From positions 682,001-746,000 of the forward strand of contig NZ_JAHXBG010000001.1 of assembly GCF_020103725.1 (NCBI RefSeq): a stretch of DNA of 64,000 bases, given 5' to 3'. Shown here in pieces: positions 50,420 through 58,724 of the stretch. The notes beneath the pieces were generated by a model that was not told the DNA's origin, made no database searches, and was given only the letters and a program-made list of their open reading frames with translations. Position numbers and translations under genes: made by a program. Position 1 is the first letter of the stretch, and each line of letters opens with the position of its first letter. This DNA is from Hyalangium gracile. GTDB lineage: Bacteria; Myxococcota; Myxococcia; Myxococcales; Myxococcaceae.

Positions 50420-51796
50420 ATGCCTGTCGTCTGCGTCACGAACCTGTCCCCGCACTCGATGAGAGCAGGCACCGCCGCCGCGGCCGTGGCCATCCGACTC
50501 CAGGAACCCCTGGCGCTGTATGGCGTGGCGGACCAGGAGGCAGCGGCCGCCGAGGGCACGCAGCCCCTGCGCGAGCGGCTCGAGCTGGAGGCCTCTCGGC
50601 TGCGCGCGCTGGGCGCGCGGGTGCACTCGGTGAGGCTCTCCCGGCTCGAGGAGCTGGTCAGCGACGAGGAGTGCCGGCAGGCCCGGTGGCTGGTGGTGGC
50701 CTCGGACGGCTGGCACACCTCGGCCCTGCGCCGCGCCCTGCCCCCCGAGAAGCTGGTGCGCCGCGCCTGCGCCCCGGTGCTGGTGGTGCGCAACGACGGG
50801 GCGCTGGTGGACTGGGCGCGCGGCCGGCGGCGCCTGCTGGTGCTGGCGGGCGTGGATGCCCAGGACGCTTCGGACGGCTCGGCGGCCTTCCTGCACGCGC
50901 TGCGCGAGGTGGGGCCGTGTGACGTGATTGCCGCGTACGTCTGCTCGCCGCCGGAGCAGCGCGAGCGGCTGGGCATCCACACCCCGGTGCGCGTGGAGCT
51001 GCTGGACCCCGTGGTGCGCGGGATTCAGGCGTTGGATCCGATGGTGGAGCAGGTGCTGCGCCGCGAGCTGAAGGAGCGCGTGGGAGAGCTGCCGGGAGAG
51101 GGCCGGCTGGAGCTGCACCTGGAGCCCGGCTACGGCCGGCGCGCGGACCACCTGCTGCACGTGGCGCGCGAGCGCGGAGCGGACCTGGTGGTGGTGGGCA
51201 CGCACCAGCGCGCGGGCCTGCAGCGGTGGTGGCACGGCTCGGTGTCCGAGGGCGTGCTGCGGCACGCCGAGCAGTCCGTGGTGTGCGTGCCTCCCCAGCA
51301 GGGAGCATCCCGGCAGCCCTCGCCGCCGCGCACGCTGCTGGTGCCGGTGGACTTCAGCGAGGCGAGCCTGCGGGCCATCGCCCAGGCGCGCCTGATGGTG
51401 GGCGAGGGCGGGCGCATCCACCTGCTGCACGTGCACCACAAGCGGCTGGGAGACCCGGACTGGACGGACCACTACGGCGTGCTGCCCGAGCCCCCCGCCG
51501 AGCGCCAGGAGGTGCTGCGCCGGCTGGAGGCGCTGGTGCCCCAGGGCGAGCAGGGCGTGCGCTGGAGCGTGGAGGGCGTGAGCGCCGCGGACATCCCGGT
51601 GGCCATCTGCCAGGCCGCCGAGCGCGAGGGGGTGGACCTGGTCTGCGTGGGGGCCACGGAGACGCGGCTGGGCCGCATCGGCGGCCTTGCCCGGGAGCTG
51701 ATGGCGCGCTGCCACCGCCCTGTCCTGGTGGTGCCACCCACGGCGGCGGCCGGAGAACCCCGGGGGTGGGCCCCCGAGGGCATCCACCAGCAGTGA
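50420..51796 (+). CDS. Triple universal stress protein
   Basis: This 458-residue protein is made of three UspA-like domains in series (about 1-125, 130-295 and 305-450). The second and third are clearer: GADLVVVGTHQRAGLQRWWHGSVSE near the end of domain two, and VDFSEASLRAIAQARLM with GVDLVCVGATETRLGRIG in domain three. In each, Gly-rich loops typical of ATP-binding Usp proteins are present but varied. The start at MPVVCVTN follows a weak GGAGG ribosome site. Bacterial Usp proteins help survival in stress and starvation. Triple domains are less usual than single or double. Confidence 0.85.
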   Translation: MPVVCVTNLSPHSMRAGTAAAAVAIRLQEPLALYGVADQEAAAAEGTQPLRERLELEASRLRALGARVHSVRLSRLEELVSDEECRQARWLVVASDGWHTSALRRALPPEKLVRRACAPVLVVRNDGALVDWARGRRRLLVLAGVDAQDASDGSAAFLHALREVGPCDVIAAYVCSPPEQRERLGIHTPVRVELLDPVVRGIQALDPMVEQVLRRELKERVGELPGEGRLELHLEPGYGRRADHLLHVARERGADLVVVGTHQRAGLQRWWHGSVSEGVLRHAEQSVVCVPPQQGASRQPSPPRTLLVPVDFSEASLRAIAQARLMVGEGGRIHLLHVHHKRLGDPDWTDHYGVLPEPPAERQEVLRRLEALVPQGEQGVRWSVEGVSAADIPVAICQAAEREGVDLVCVGATETRLGRIGGLARELMARCHRPVLVVPPTAAAGEPRGWAPEGIHQQ

Positions 51797-51922
51797 AAAT
51801 CCGCCCTGCCTGGATTCTCGAGGCCCAAAAATCGGCCTGATACGGGCCTGAGGCATTCGACGGCCAACCCGCTGGGGCGTTAGACTGCGCCAAACCTCTT
51901 TTTCGGGGAAGGAAGGTTTGAC

Positions 51923-52513
51923 GTGTTGATACCGCGCGGCTATCGCGAAGAGGAGCTCGTCTCGAACCGCGCCTCGTTGTTGCTCTATGGGGGGACGGAG
52001 GAGGAGCGGCGTGCGTGGGCGCAGGAGGCGGCACATCACTTCGAGCAGGAGGGCGCGCTCATCGAGGTGCGCCAGGCGTCGGAGCTCGCCGAGGCGCTGA
52101 GGCGCCCCAAGGGCGTGGTGCTCATCGCGGACGTGTCGAAGCTGGGGCTGGAGGCGCAGGGCACCATCCTGCGCTGCCTGCAGACGCAGGAGGAGCGGCC
52201 CAAGCTGGTGCTGGGGATGACGGGCTCGGCGGAGTCGGCGCTGGAGCGCGGCGCGCTGCGAGAAGACTTGCACTACCGGCTGCACCAGGCGCAGGTGGAC
52301 CTGAGCGCGCCGGGGCTGCGCGAGCAGCTGAAGAAGCGCTGGGCGGTGCTGGCGGAGCAGCGCGCGGCGAAGGAGGCGGCCGAGCGCGAGCAGGCCGAGC
52401 GCGAGCGTCAGGAGGCCCTGGTGCGCAAGCCGGGCACGGTGACGCGGCTGACGCCGCAGCAGCGCAAGGTGCCGCAGGCGAAGGCGGCCCCGCGCAAGGC
52501 CAGCCGAAGGTAG
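51923..52513 (+). CDS. Degenerate AAA+ (sigma-54 activator-like) protein
   Basis: This 196-residue protein starts at GTG after a GGAAGG ribosome site. The central part mirrors an NtrC-type AAA+ domain: the stretch VVLIADVSKLGLEAQGTILRCL matches the region after Walker B, and EDLHYRLHQAQVDLSAPGLRE matches the EDLYYRL...LPPLRER sensor segment. The Walker A loop, the GAFTGA loop and the DNA-binding domain are all absent. The last 60 residues are a charged coiled region (AAKEAAEREQAERERQ) with a basic tail. It cannot activate sigma-54 itself but might bind or titrate an activator. No partner activator is adjacent. Confidence 0.7.
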   Translation: MLIPRGYREEELVSNRASLLLYGGTEEERRAWAQEAAHHFEQEGALIEVRQASELAEALRRPKGVVLIADVSKLGLEAQGTILRCLQTQEERPKLVLGMTGSAESALERGALREDLHYRLHQAQVDLSAPGLREQLKKRWAVLAEQRAAKEAAEREQAERERQEALVRKPGTVTRLTPQQRKVPQAKAAPRKASRR

Positions 52514-52544
52514 CGCGTGCCGCCCCACGCGGTGGGGTGGGGCG

Positions 52545-52946
52545 TCAGGGCAGCTTGTCGAGCTGGAGGGCGATGAGGTGGAAGCCTCCGCCCATGTAGT
52601 CCCAGCCGAGCCGCTGGGCGCGCTTCACCACGGCCTCGAGCTGGGTGGAGCCCAGCACCGTCTTGAAGCCGAGCTTCCTGGCATCCCGGCACAGGGCGAC
52701 GACGATGGCGTCGAGCGCCCGGTCGCGCACGTCCTTGGGAGCTTCCTTGAAGGCGATGAGGCTCTCGACCCAGGCGACGGAGCTGTCGGTGCGGTAGAGG
52801 AAGCCGGCGGCGATGCCCGGGACGATGTAGCCCGTCTGGGGCAGGGCCTCGGGGACCATCGTCTCATTGAAGAGCTCGAACCAGCGAGCGACTTCCGTGA
52901 AGTGCTGCTCCGGGACGTACGGGATGGGCGTCAGCTCTCCGGACAT
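52545..52946 (-). CDS. GNAT-like acetyltransferase
   Basis: This is a 133-residue protein resembling small GNAT-fold N-acetyltransferases of the type also found in phages. Visible blocks are YIVPGIAAGFLYRTDSSVAWVE, LDAIVVALCRDARKLGFKTVLG and RLGWDYMGGGFHLIALQL, which fit the central strands and acetyl-CoA-side helices; the usual Q/RxxGxG/A loop is not obvious. There is no signal peptide. It is convergent with the AAA+ relic and divergent from the NTF2-like gene. The start is the ATG at MSGEL. The substrate is unknown. Confidence 0.65.
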   Translation of the reverse strand: MSGELTPIPYVPEQHFTEVARWFELFNETMVPEALPQTGYIVPGIAAGFLYRTDSSVAWVESLIAFKEAPKDVRDRALDAIVVALCRDARKLGFKTVLGSTQLEAVVKRAQRLGWDYMGGGFHLIALQLDKLP

Positions 52947-53117
52947 GGGTGCTCTCCAGGGCTCGGGCCTCGGCGGGGCGGAGGGCCGCGGCCGGGCGGA
53001 GCCAGGGGCCATTGCTAGCCCAGGAACCCCGGAACGCAAAGAGCGTGCTCGGAGCCGGGGTGTCCAGGGATGATGGACGTGGGGGGCCGTGTGGAACCCG
53101 GAACGAGGAGCACGAGG

Positions 53118-53513
53118 ATGGATGACAAGAGCGTGGCGCAGCGGGCCGCGGAGGTGGTGGAGCGCTCGCAGCGGGCGCTGGCGCGCAAGGAGCTGGAGGA
53201 GTACCTGGCGTGCTTCGCGGAGGACGCGGAGCTGTTCGACCCGATGGCGCCGCCCATGAAGGGGCACGCGCAGATGCGCCAGGGGCTGCAGGGGCTGATG
53301 CAGCTGATGGCGCGGGTGGAGCTGCTGGAGCTGAAGCTGTTCCCGGTGAAGCGCTCGGTGGGCTTCAAGGTGACGATCCGCTTCGTGACCCACACGGGCC
53401 GCGAGGCCGTCATGGAGTCGGTGGAAGTCTTCGAGGTGAACGAGGACTTCAAGATCAGCAAGGCGACGAGCTACTGGGACCCCGAGCCGCTGATGAAGCT
53501 GCTCGCGCCGTAG
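53118..53513 (+). CDS. NTF2/SnoaL-like protein
   Basis: This is a 131-residue cone-fold protein of the NTF2/SnoaL superfamily. An N-terminal helix with AQRAAEVVERSQRALARKEL is followed by EYLACFAEDAELFDPMAPPMKG, typical of this fold, and strands SVGFKVTIRFVTHTG and AVMESVEVFEVNEDFKISKA. The start at MDDKSV follows a GAGGAG ribosome site. Members act as small-molecule binders, isomerases or non-enzymatic partners. No neighbour helps, so the function is unknown. Confidence 0.82.
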   Translation: MDDKSVAQRAAEVVERSQRALARKELEEYLACFAEDAELFDPMAPPMKGHAQMRQGLQGLMQLMARVELLELKLFPVKRSVGFKVTIRFVTHTGREAVMESVEVFEVNEDFKISKATSYWDPEPLMKLLAP

Positions 53514-53551
53514 GAGCTGGCGGGCCTCCCTGTCGGCGGCGCGCCGGACCC

Positions 53552-53574
53552 ACCTGTATGACGAGCAGACAGGT
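53552..53574 (+). repeat. Dispersed hairpin repeat, copy with altered arms
   Basis: ACCTGT and ACAGGT flank the loop ATGACGAGCAG. The arms differ from the other copies but remain complementary to each other, while the loop is almost the same. Confidence 0.78.
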
Positions 53575-53614
53575 TCGCCGCGAGCGCGCGCCGAGGGGGC
53601 CTGGGCTCAGACTG

Positions 53615-53651
53615 GTTCCGAACTGGTATGACAAGCAGACCAGTTCGGAAC
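53615..53651 (+). repeat. Dispersed hairpin repeat, longest copy
   Basis: Thirteen-base arms (GTTCCGAACTGGT with ACCAGTTCGGAAC) flank ATGACAAGCAG. It lies just downstream of the H1-like gene stop and 41 bases after the preceding copy. Confidence 0.82.
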
Positions 53652-53665
53652 TTCTTCGGACCGAC

Positions 53666-54238
53666 TCAGCGGCCGGTGTGGCGGTGCTTCTGGCCGCGCT
53701 TCACCTTGAAGCCCGGCTTCTGGGCGGGCGCCTTCGCGCGCTTCGGAGCGGTGCCCGGCATCGTCTTGCGGCCCGCCTCACGCAGCACCACGGGCTGGGC
53801 CTCGGTCTCGGTGGTGGTGCCGCGGGACTTCGTCGTCATGCGGTCCGTGCTCTTCGCCGTGGGCGTCTTCTTCGGAGCGACGTCCTTCACGGTGTCCTGC
53901 CGGGCCACGCGGTCGGTGGTGCCCGAGGCCTTCGTGGAGGCACGGCCCGTGGTGCCCGCCGCCTTCGTGGAGGCCTTCGGCGTGGCCGTCTCGGAGGCCA
54001 CCTTGGAGGCATTGTCCGTCACGTCCGCCACGCGCTCCTTGGCGGAGCGGCCCTTGGTGGAGCGCCGGCCCAGCTTCTCCTGGAGCTTGTCCACCGTCTT
54101 CACCGCGGCCACGGTGGTCTCCACCAGGGCCCGGGCGCCGCGGGTGCCCGCCTTGGTCGCCACCTCGACGCCTCGCGTGCTCACCTTCGCCGCCGCCTTC
54201 TTCACCTTGTCTACCAGTCCACGCCTGAGAGTCGCCAT
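53666..54238 (-). CDS. Lys/Thr/Ala-rich histone H1-like protein
   Basis: This 190-residue protein is strongly basic and of low complexity. After a helical start (MATLRRGLVDKVKKAAAKV, then TRGARALVETTVAAVKTVDKL) it becomes a disordered tail of Ala, Thr, Ser, Lys and Arg, with repeats such as KASTKAAGTTGRAS and a final PKRAKAPAQKPGFKVKRGQK. The composition is like H1-type or KdpE-like basic nucleoid proteins. The start at MATLRR gives a full helical leader. A copy of the dispersed hairpin lies 14 bases after its stop. It probably condenses DNA; the region bound is unknown. Confidence 0.75.
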   Translation of the reverse strand: MATLRRGLVDKVKKAAAKVSTRGVEVATKAGTRGARALVETTVAAVKTVDKLQEKLGRRSTKGRSAKERVADVTDNASKVASETATPKASTKAAGTTGRASTKASGTTDRVARQDTVKDVAPKKTPTAKSTDRMTTKSRGTTTETEAQPVVLREAGRKTMPGTAPKRAKAPAQKPGFKVKRGQKHRHTGR

Positions 54239-54383
54239 GTCATCCTCTGGATATGGGAAGCCTCTTCGCTTCGGCGAAAGGTAGTCACGCGTCGGCCAGC
54301 GGGAAGCGGGGGGACAGCCCGCCTGGCCGCTGTCAGACTCGAGGGAGGCGCACTGTCCGGCGGGCGCCTCGGGAGGTGAAGTC

Positions 54384-54926
54384 ATGAGCGACTCACGACT
54401 GGAGCTGTTCCAGGGCGACATCACGAAGGTGACGGCCGATGCCATCGTCAACGCGGCCAACTCCTCCCTGCTGGGGGGCGGGGGCGTGGATGGGGCCATC
54501 CATCGGGCCGCCGGCAAGGAGCTGCTGGAGGAGTGCCGCACGCTCAACGGCTGCCCCACCGGTGAGGCGCGCATCACCCGGGGCTACAAGCTCCCCGCCC
54601 GCCACGTCATCCACACCGTCGGCCCCCGCTGGCAGGGAGGAGGACGGGGCGAGGCCGGCCAGCTCGCGCGCTGCTACCAGAGCGTCTTCGCGCTGGTGGA
54701 GAAGCACGGCCTGCGCTCGGTGGCCTTCCCCTCCATCTCCACGGGTGTGTACGGCTACCCCATCGAGAAGGCCTCGCGCATCGCGCTGAGGGAAGTCCAG
54801 GCGGCGCTGCAGCGGCTGCCCCAGGTGGAGAAGGTGACGGTGGTCCTCTTCACCCCGTGGGATCTCCAGGTGTACCAGCGGGCGCTGGCCGGCGAGCCCG
54901 AGCCGGAGGGTGGGCTCGGACGATGA
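54384..54926 (+). CDS. Macro domain protein (O-acetyl-ADP-ribose deacetylase type)
   Basis: This 180-residue macro domain protein resembles YmdB, which hydrolyses O-acetyl-ADP-ribose and removes mono-ADP-ribose. The ligand-binding blocks are [20 protein letters not shown] and [14 protein letters not shown] near the start, [22 protein letters not shown] in the middle, and the [14 protein letters not shown] loop; all are intact. It overlaps the following methyltransferase gene by four bases (ATGA), so the pair is co-translated. ADP-ribose signalling or stress roles are possible. Confidence 0.92.
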   Translation: MSDSRLELFQGDITKVTADAIVNAANSSLLGGGGVDGAIHRAAGKELLEECRTLNGCPTGEARITRGYKLPARHVIHTVGPRWQGGGRGEAGQLARCYQSVFALVEKHGLRSVAFPSISTGVYGYPIEKASRIALREVQAALQRLPQVEKVTVVLFTPWDLQVYQRALAGEPEPEGGLGR

Positions 54927-55753
54927 CGCCCCCGGAGCGCCGCACGCGGGGACGCACCTCGCGCTCCCGGCTCCGCGCGCTCGACGCGTACCTGTGCCGG
55001 TGCGAGCGAGCGCTGCTGGAGCGCCAGGAGGGAGCCTGGCGCGAGGCCGCCTTCCTGGACGTGGGGTTTGGCGAGCACCCGTGGACGACACTGGAGAGCG
55101 CCGAGGCCTTTCGCGAGCTGAACCCCTCGCTGCCCGTCATCGGCGTGGAGGCCGATGAGGGCCGGGCCGCCGCCGCCGCGAGCCACGAGGATGCGCTCAC
55201 CCGGTTCCGCCACGGAGGCTTCGACTGGGCCGGCTCGGCGGGCCAGCCCGTCCGGCTGGTGCGGGCGATGAACATCCTGCGCCAGTACCGCCCCGAGGAC
55301 GTGGAGCAGGCGCACGCGGAGCTGGGCCGAGCCCTCTTGCCGGGCGGCCTGGTGGTGGAGGGCAGCACGGACGTCCGAGGCGGCATCACCGTGGCCTACC
55401 TGCTGCGGCGCACCCCCGAGGGCCTCACGCGCGAGGCCCTGCTCTTCCACACGGACTTCCACCAGGGCTTCGCCCCGCTCCTCTTCCGCGACTGGCTCCC
55501 CCGGGACCTCCGCCGCCGGGTGCAGCCGGACGAGCCCATCCACGCCTTCTTCGCCGCATGGACGGAGGCCTGGACCCAGGCGCGCCAGCACGGCGCCTGG
55601 GAGCCCAAGAGCGCCTTCCGCGACAGCGCCCTGCGGCTGGCCGAGTCCACCGGCGCCGTCAGCGCCGAGCCCTGGCTGCTGGAGCACGGCTATCTGCGCT
55701 GGCAGCCCCCGGGTGGAGTGCCCCGGCCCACCACCCTGTCACCCCCGATATAA
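54923..55753 (+). CDS. Class I-type methyltransferase-like protein
   Basis: This is a 276-residue protein with an AdoMet-type core: the glycine-rich motif [11 protein letters not shown] after a strand, an acidic [12 protein letters not shown] that resembles the ribose-binding Glu/Asp, and [17 protein letters not shown] followed by [17 protein letters not shown], the usual post-motif strand. The second half is mixed and includes [20 protein letters not shown]. It overlaps the macro domain gene (ATGA). A small-molecule or protein substrate is possible. Its last 15 bases overlap the convergent membrane protein gene. Confidence 0.78.
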   Translation: MTPPERRTRGRTSRSRLRALDAYLCRCERALLERQEGAWREAAFLDVGFGEHPWTTLESAEAFRELNPSLPVIGVEADEGRAAAAASHEDALTRFRHGGFDWAGSAGQPVRLVRAMNILRQYRPEDVEQAHAELGRALLPGGLVVEGSTDVRGGITVAYLLRRTPEGLTREALLFHTDFHQGFAPLLFRDWLPRDLRRRVQPDEPIHAFFAAWTEAWTQARQHGAWEPKSAFRDSALRLAESTGAVSAEPWLLEHGYLRWQPPGGVPRPTTLSPPI

Positions 55754-56275
55754 GGAGGCGCGAGCCTCCCGCGAGGGCCACAGCTCGGGCGGAGCCACCG
55801 GCTCGGGCTCCGGCTCGCGGGCGCCAATGCGCACCCGGCGCACGAAGGCCCCCAGCGGCTCGTAGAGCCAGCCACACATCCACCAGAAGGGCGCGTAGTC
55901 CAGGCGGATCAGCCCGTGCACGCTCCACGGCGAGCCCGAGTAGTCCCACGGGCAGCGGCCAATGAGCGCCACCAGCAGCGCACCCGTCACGTACTCCACA
56001 GTGAAGCACAGGGCCATGCCCACCAGGGCGCGCGTGGCCCGGCTCACCCCGAGGCGCTGCAGCATCAACGAGAGCTGCTCGCCCAGCAGCAGCCCCGCGC
56101 CCCAGATGGGGTGCATCCACAGGTACGAGTACCCCTTGAGCCGCAAGTCGCCCGCGCCCGTGGCGAGGTCCATCACCGCGGTGAACAGGCACTCGATGCA
56201 CCAACCCAACAGGCCGTAGACGGCGAACCGACCCAGCAGTCCCAGTGACTGCTCACCCGGCCCTACCTGAGACAT
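55739..56275 (-). CDS. Membrane protein of the CmpB-type (PF06541) family
   Basis: This is a 178-residue membrane protein. The first block, YGLLGWCIECLFTAVMDLA, followed by GYSYLWMHPIWGAGLLLGEQL is the signature of PF06541, a family of putative type IV transporter membrane subunits. About five helices are seen, with LVGMALCFTVEYVTGALLV and the C-terminal WMCGWLYEPLGAFV. No ATP-binding partner is adjacent. The start at MSQVGP follows a weak ribosome site; an ATG seven codons upstream is an alternative. Confidence 0.75.
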   Translation of the reverse strand: MSQVGPGEQSLGLLGRFAVYGLLGWCIECLFTAVMDLATGAGDLRLKGYSYLWMHPIWGAGLLLGEQLSLMLQRLGVSRATRALVGMALCFTVEYVTGALLVALIGRCPWDYSGSPWSVHGLIRLDYAPFWWMCGWLYEPLGAFVRRVRIGAREPEPEPVAPPELWPSREARASLYRG

Positions 56276-56453
56276 CCCGCCCCGGCTGTCGCCCATCCCC
56301 GCCTCCCACGCCAACGCCGGCGTAAAGGACAATGGGTTTCCCCCCCCGCGAGCCGCAAGGCACACACGGGCGTGTTACTTGCGCAAATTCGGAATTCCCG
56401 GGCAGACTGTTCACCCTCTGTAATTCCATCCACCCCACCCCTGGAGTCCCCAC

Positions 56454-56873
56454 ATGTCTCAGGACACCCCTCGCCCCAAGCGCGGTCTCAAGCGTCCCAT
56501 CGAAGTGGTCCGCGCCGAGCTGCTCAAGGACGCCGACACCAAGCGCATCGCCAAGGCGGTGGGCATGGAGCTCGAGGCCTACGTGGAGCTGGTGCTCCAG
56601 TACGCCCAGGACAAGGACAAGGAGCCGGTGCTCGAGGTGGTGGAGGACGAGGAGCTGCGCGCCAACGGCTTCAACCCTCCGTCCGCCGAGGACGTCGCCA
56701 AGTTCATCATCCAGGGCGCCAAGGGTGAGCTGGGCGTCAACCAGGAGTTCGAGAAGTCCGAGTTCGAGACCAGCAAGGGCCCCAAGGGCCCCGCCCTCAC
56801 CGCCACCCCGACTGGGGAGATCCCCAAGGTGGACCCGTCCCTGGCGGATCAGGTGAAGAAGGGACGTAACTAG
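56454..56873 (+). CDS. Conserved hypothetical protein, 139 residues
   Basis: This is a soluble, acidic protein not recognised by family. Its first half has two helices (RGLKRPIEVVRAELLKDADT and KAVGMELEAYVELVLQYA), then a hinge and a disordered, charged tail (KGPKGPALTATPTG). There is no signal peptide or membrane segment. A reasonable promoter region precedes it and the ATG has a normal context. It may be paired with the next gene, 123 bases later, which is also a small protein. Confidence 0.68.
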   Translation: MSQDTPRPKRGLKRPIEVVRAELLKDADTKRIAKAVGMELEAYVELVLQYAQDKDKEPVLEVVEDEELRANGFNPPSAEDVAKFIIQGAKGELGVNQEFEKSEFETSKGPKGPALTATPTGEIPKVDPSLADQVKKGRN

Positions 56874-56996
56874 TCGGACGCGGCCGGAGGGCTCGGGGGC
56901 CGGAAAATGATCGGGAAAATGAACTCGCAGGAAACCTTTTCCCAGACCCCCCGATAACCTCTTTGTACCCTCACTCTTCGAAAGCGAGTCACTGTC

Positions 56997-57413
56997 ATGG
57001 GCAAGGTCCTCAAGGGAATTGGCAAGGTTGCTTCCACCGTCGGCAAGATCGCGGGCAAGGTCGCCAACATCGGCGGCAAGGTGCTCAACATCATCAACAA
57101 GCCGATGGAGGCCCTCACCTCCCCCATCAAGAAGCTGGCCGGTGGCGTCCTGGACAAGCTCCCGTTCGGCCTGGGCAAGATGATCAAGCCCTTCGCTGAC
57201 AAGTTCATCGACGGCGCGGCTTCCTTCCTGTCCGGCAACGTCCTGGGCGGCCTGGGCGTGCTCGGCAAGGCGGCCAAGACGGTGGGCGACGTCGTCAACA
57301 TCGCCGAGAAGGTCAAGGGCGTGGCCGACAAGGTGGGCGCGTTCTCCAACGACGCCGCCACCGGCAACTGGCAGAACATCATCGCCCGCACCCAGGCTCA
57401 GTTCGTGGAGTGA
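56997..57413 (+). CDS. Lys/Gly-rich amphipathic protein, 138 residues
   Basis: This unusual protein has no recognised family. Its first 60 residues are a repetitive Lys/Gly/Ile/Val amphipathic sequence (KGIGKVASTVGKIAGKVANI). It continues as a longer amphipathic stretch (KLAGGVLDKLPFGLGKMIKP) and a hydrophobic patch with FLSGNVLGGLGVLG. There is no signal peptide, cysteine or strong membrane helix. Such sequences resemble membrane-binding or bacteriocin-like proteins and some virion or compartment proteins, but nothing decides. A strong terminator follows, indicating a defined transcript. Function is unknown. Confidence 0.72.
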   Translation: MGKVLKGIGKVASTVGKIAGKVANIGGKVLNIINKPMEALTSPIKKLAGGVLDKLPFGLGKMIKPFADKFIDGAASFLSGNVLGGLGVLGKAAKTVGDVVNIAEKVKGVADKVGAFSNDAATGNWQNIIARTQAQFVE

Positions 57414-57443
57414 TGTTCCACGCCTGAAGCTGGCGTACTGACC

Positions 57444-57484
57444 GAGGGCCGGTCCCCGATGAGGGGGCTGGCCCTTCGTCTTTT
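57444..57484 (+). terminator. Rho-independent terminator after the amphipathic protein
   Basis: GAGGGCCGGTCCCC pairs with GGGGGCTGGCCCTTC across a short loop, and TTTT follows at 57481. It lies 31 bases after the stop. Confidence 0.78.
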
Positions 57485-57552
57485 CCAGCGGTTGCGCTCA
57501 CCCTCGAGGGGTTGGAGTCACTGTAGGGAAAAGGAGCAGCAGGAGGCGCGGC

Positions 57553-58206
57553 TCAGCGCTGCTCGCGGGCGAGGCGATCGGCGTCGCGCAGCAGGCGGCC
57601 GAAGGCCTCGTCATCGGCGCTCTCGTAGTAGCCGCGAATCTCGCCCTGGGCGTCCACGAGGACGAAGTGGTTGCCGTGGAAGATGCCCATCACGTCCGCC
57701 TCGTCCATGGACTCGCGGCCCATGGCGATCTTGAAGCTGTTGACGACGGTGTCCTTGAGGCGGGCGTAGTCGCCGGTGAGGAAGCTCCAGCGGGCGGCGT
57801 TGGCGCCGTGCTTCTGGGCGTACTCGGAGAGGCGCGCCGGCGTGTCGTAGGTGGGGTCCACCGAGAAGGAGACGAGCTGGAGCCCGGGCCCGAACGCCTC
57901 TGTCTCCTTCTGCACCCGCGCCATCTTCCGGGTGAAGGCCGGGCAGACGGTGGGGCAGCGGGTGAAGATGAAGTTGGCCACATAGGGGTGGCCGCGCAGC
58001 TGCGCCGAGCCGAACGCGGCTCCGTCCTGGCGGGTGAAGCTGTAGTCCGGCAGGGCGCCGAGCCTGGGCAAAGGCTCGGAGCGCCCGCGCATCAGGCCGA
58101 TCGACAGCGCGAGCAGGCCGACGGCCAGGGTGGCGACTCCCACCCAGAGCGCGGGGTGGCGGAGGAGGGAGGGCTGGGGAGGGGCGGCGGCGGTGTCTGC
58201 GGACAT
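57553..58206 (-). CDS. sco: SCO1/SenC family copper chaperone
   Basis: This 217-residue membrane-anchored thioredoxin-like protein delivers copper to the CuA site of cytochrome oxidase. A transmembrane helix lies at about 20-38. The copper-binding cysteines are Cys84 and Cys88 in FIFTRCPTVCPAF, and the third ligand His lies in VMGIFHGNHFVLVD. The start at MSADTAAA was chosen because the long upstream frame is not family sequence. It is divergent from the oxidase operon, which it serves, across a spacer of about 308 bases. Confidence 0.93.
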   Translation of the reverse strand: MSADTAAAPPQPSLLRHPALWVGVATLAVGLLALSIGLMRGRSEPLPRLGALPDYSFTRQDGAAFGSAQLRGHPYVANFIFTRCPTVCPAFTRKMARVQKETEAFGPGLQLVSFSVDPTYDTPARLSEYAQKHGANAARWSFLTGDYARLKDTVVNSFKIAMGRESMDEADVMGIFHGNHFVLVDAQGEIRGYYESADDEAFGRLLRDADRLAREQR

Positions 58207-58514
58207 AAGGAGCACCGGACAGCTAACGGATGTGCCCCGGGAGCACAAGGGACGGTTTGACGCGGCGCGGTGGCTGGAGGGCCGGGGAGCGCCCGGAGCC
58301 TGGTGGCCAGCGGGCGGCCGGGCACGCACGGGGTGAAGGGGCCTTGTCCCGGCGGCGCTTGAGGGGCGAGAGGGGGCATGGTAGCCGGTGAGGCTTGCCG
58401 ATGCCCTGTGTCCGTCCTGATCGCGGTGTCACCGCGGCCCCCTCCTCGGAGCGGGCTGGAGCGAGGGAGCCGCGCGCCGTGGCGGGTGGGCGACGCGAAT
58501 GGGAGCGGTGGGCG
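58207..58514. other. Spacer between sco and the oxidase operon
   Basis: This is about 308 bases without a credible gene and probably contains divergent promoters for the two units. No clear -35/-10 or -24/-12 pair was found. The frame upstream of 58515 continues in-frame to a TTG at 58395 and an ATG at 58401, but that part lacks family sequence, so it was not included in the small membrane protein gene. Confidence 0.5.
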
Positions 58515-58724
58515 GTGAGGCTGGCGCCAGTGCTGGGGCTGGGGCTGTGCCTGCTGCCGGCCTGGGTGCTGGCGTGCCCCACGTGCGTGGAGCGGGCGCC
58601 GGAGTCGTCGATGCGCTCGGCGCTGCTGGTGGGCGCCATGCTGCTGTTGCCGTTCCTGTTGGTGGCGCTGGGAGTGTGGGCGGCGATCCGGGCGGCGAGA
58701 GGTGACGCGAAGAGGAGCTCGTGA
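58515..58724 (+). CDS. Small CxxC membrane protein of the oxidase operon
   Basis: This is a 69-residue protein starting at GTG after a GGGAG ribosome site. A signal-like helix (VLGLGLCLLPAWVLA) is followed directly by CPTCVERAPES, then a second membrane helix (SALLVGAMLLLPFLLVALGVW). The short CPTC motif facing the periplasm suggests redox or metal handling linked to oxidase assembly. Its stop overlaps the ATG of the subunit II gene, so it is co-translated. An upstream start would give a longer protein but no family support. Confidence 0.7.
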   Translation: MRLAPVLGLGLCLLPAWVLACPTCVERAPESSMRSALLVGAMLLLPFLLVALGVWAAIRAARGDAKRSS

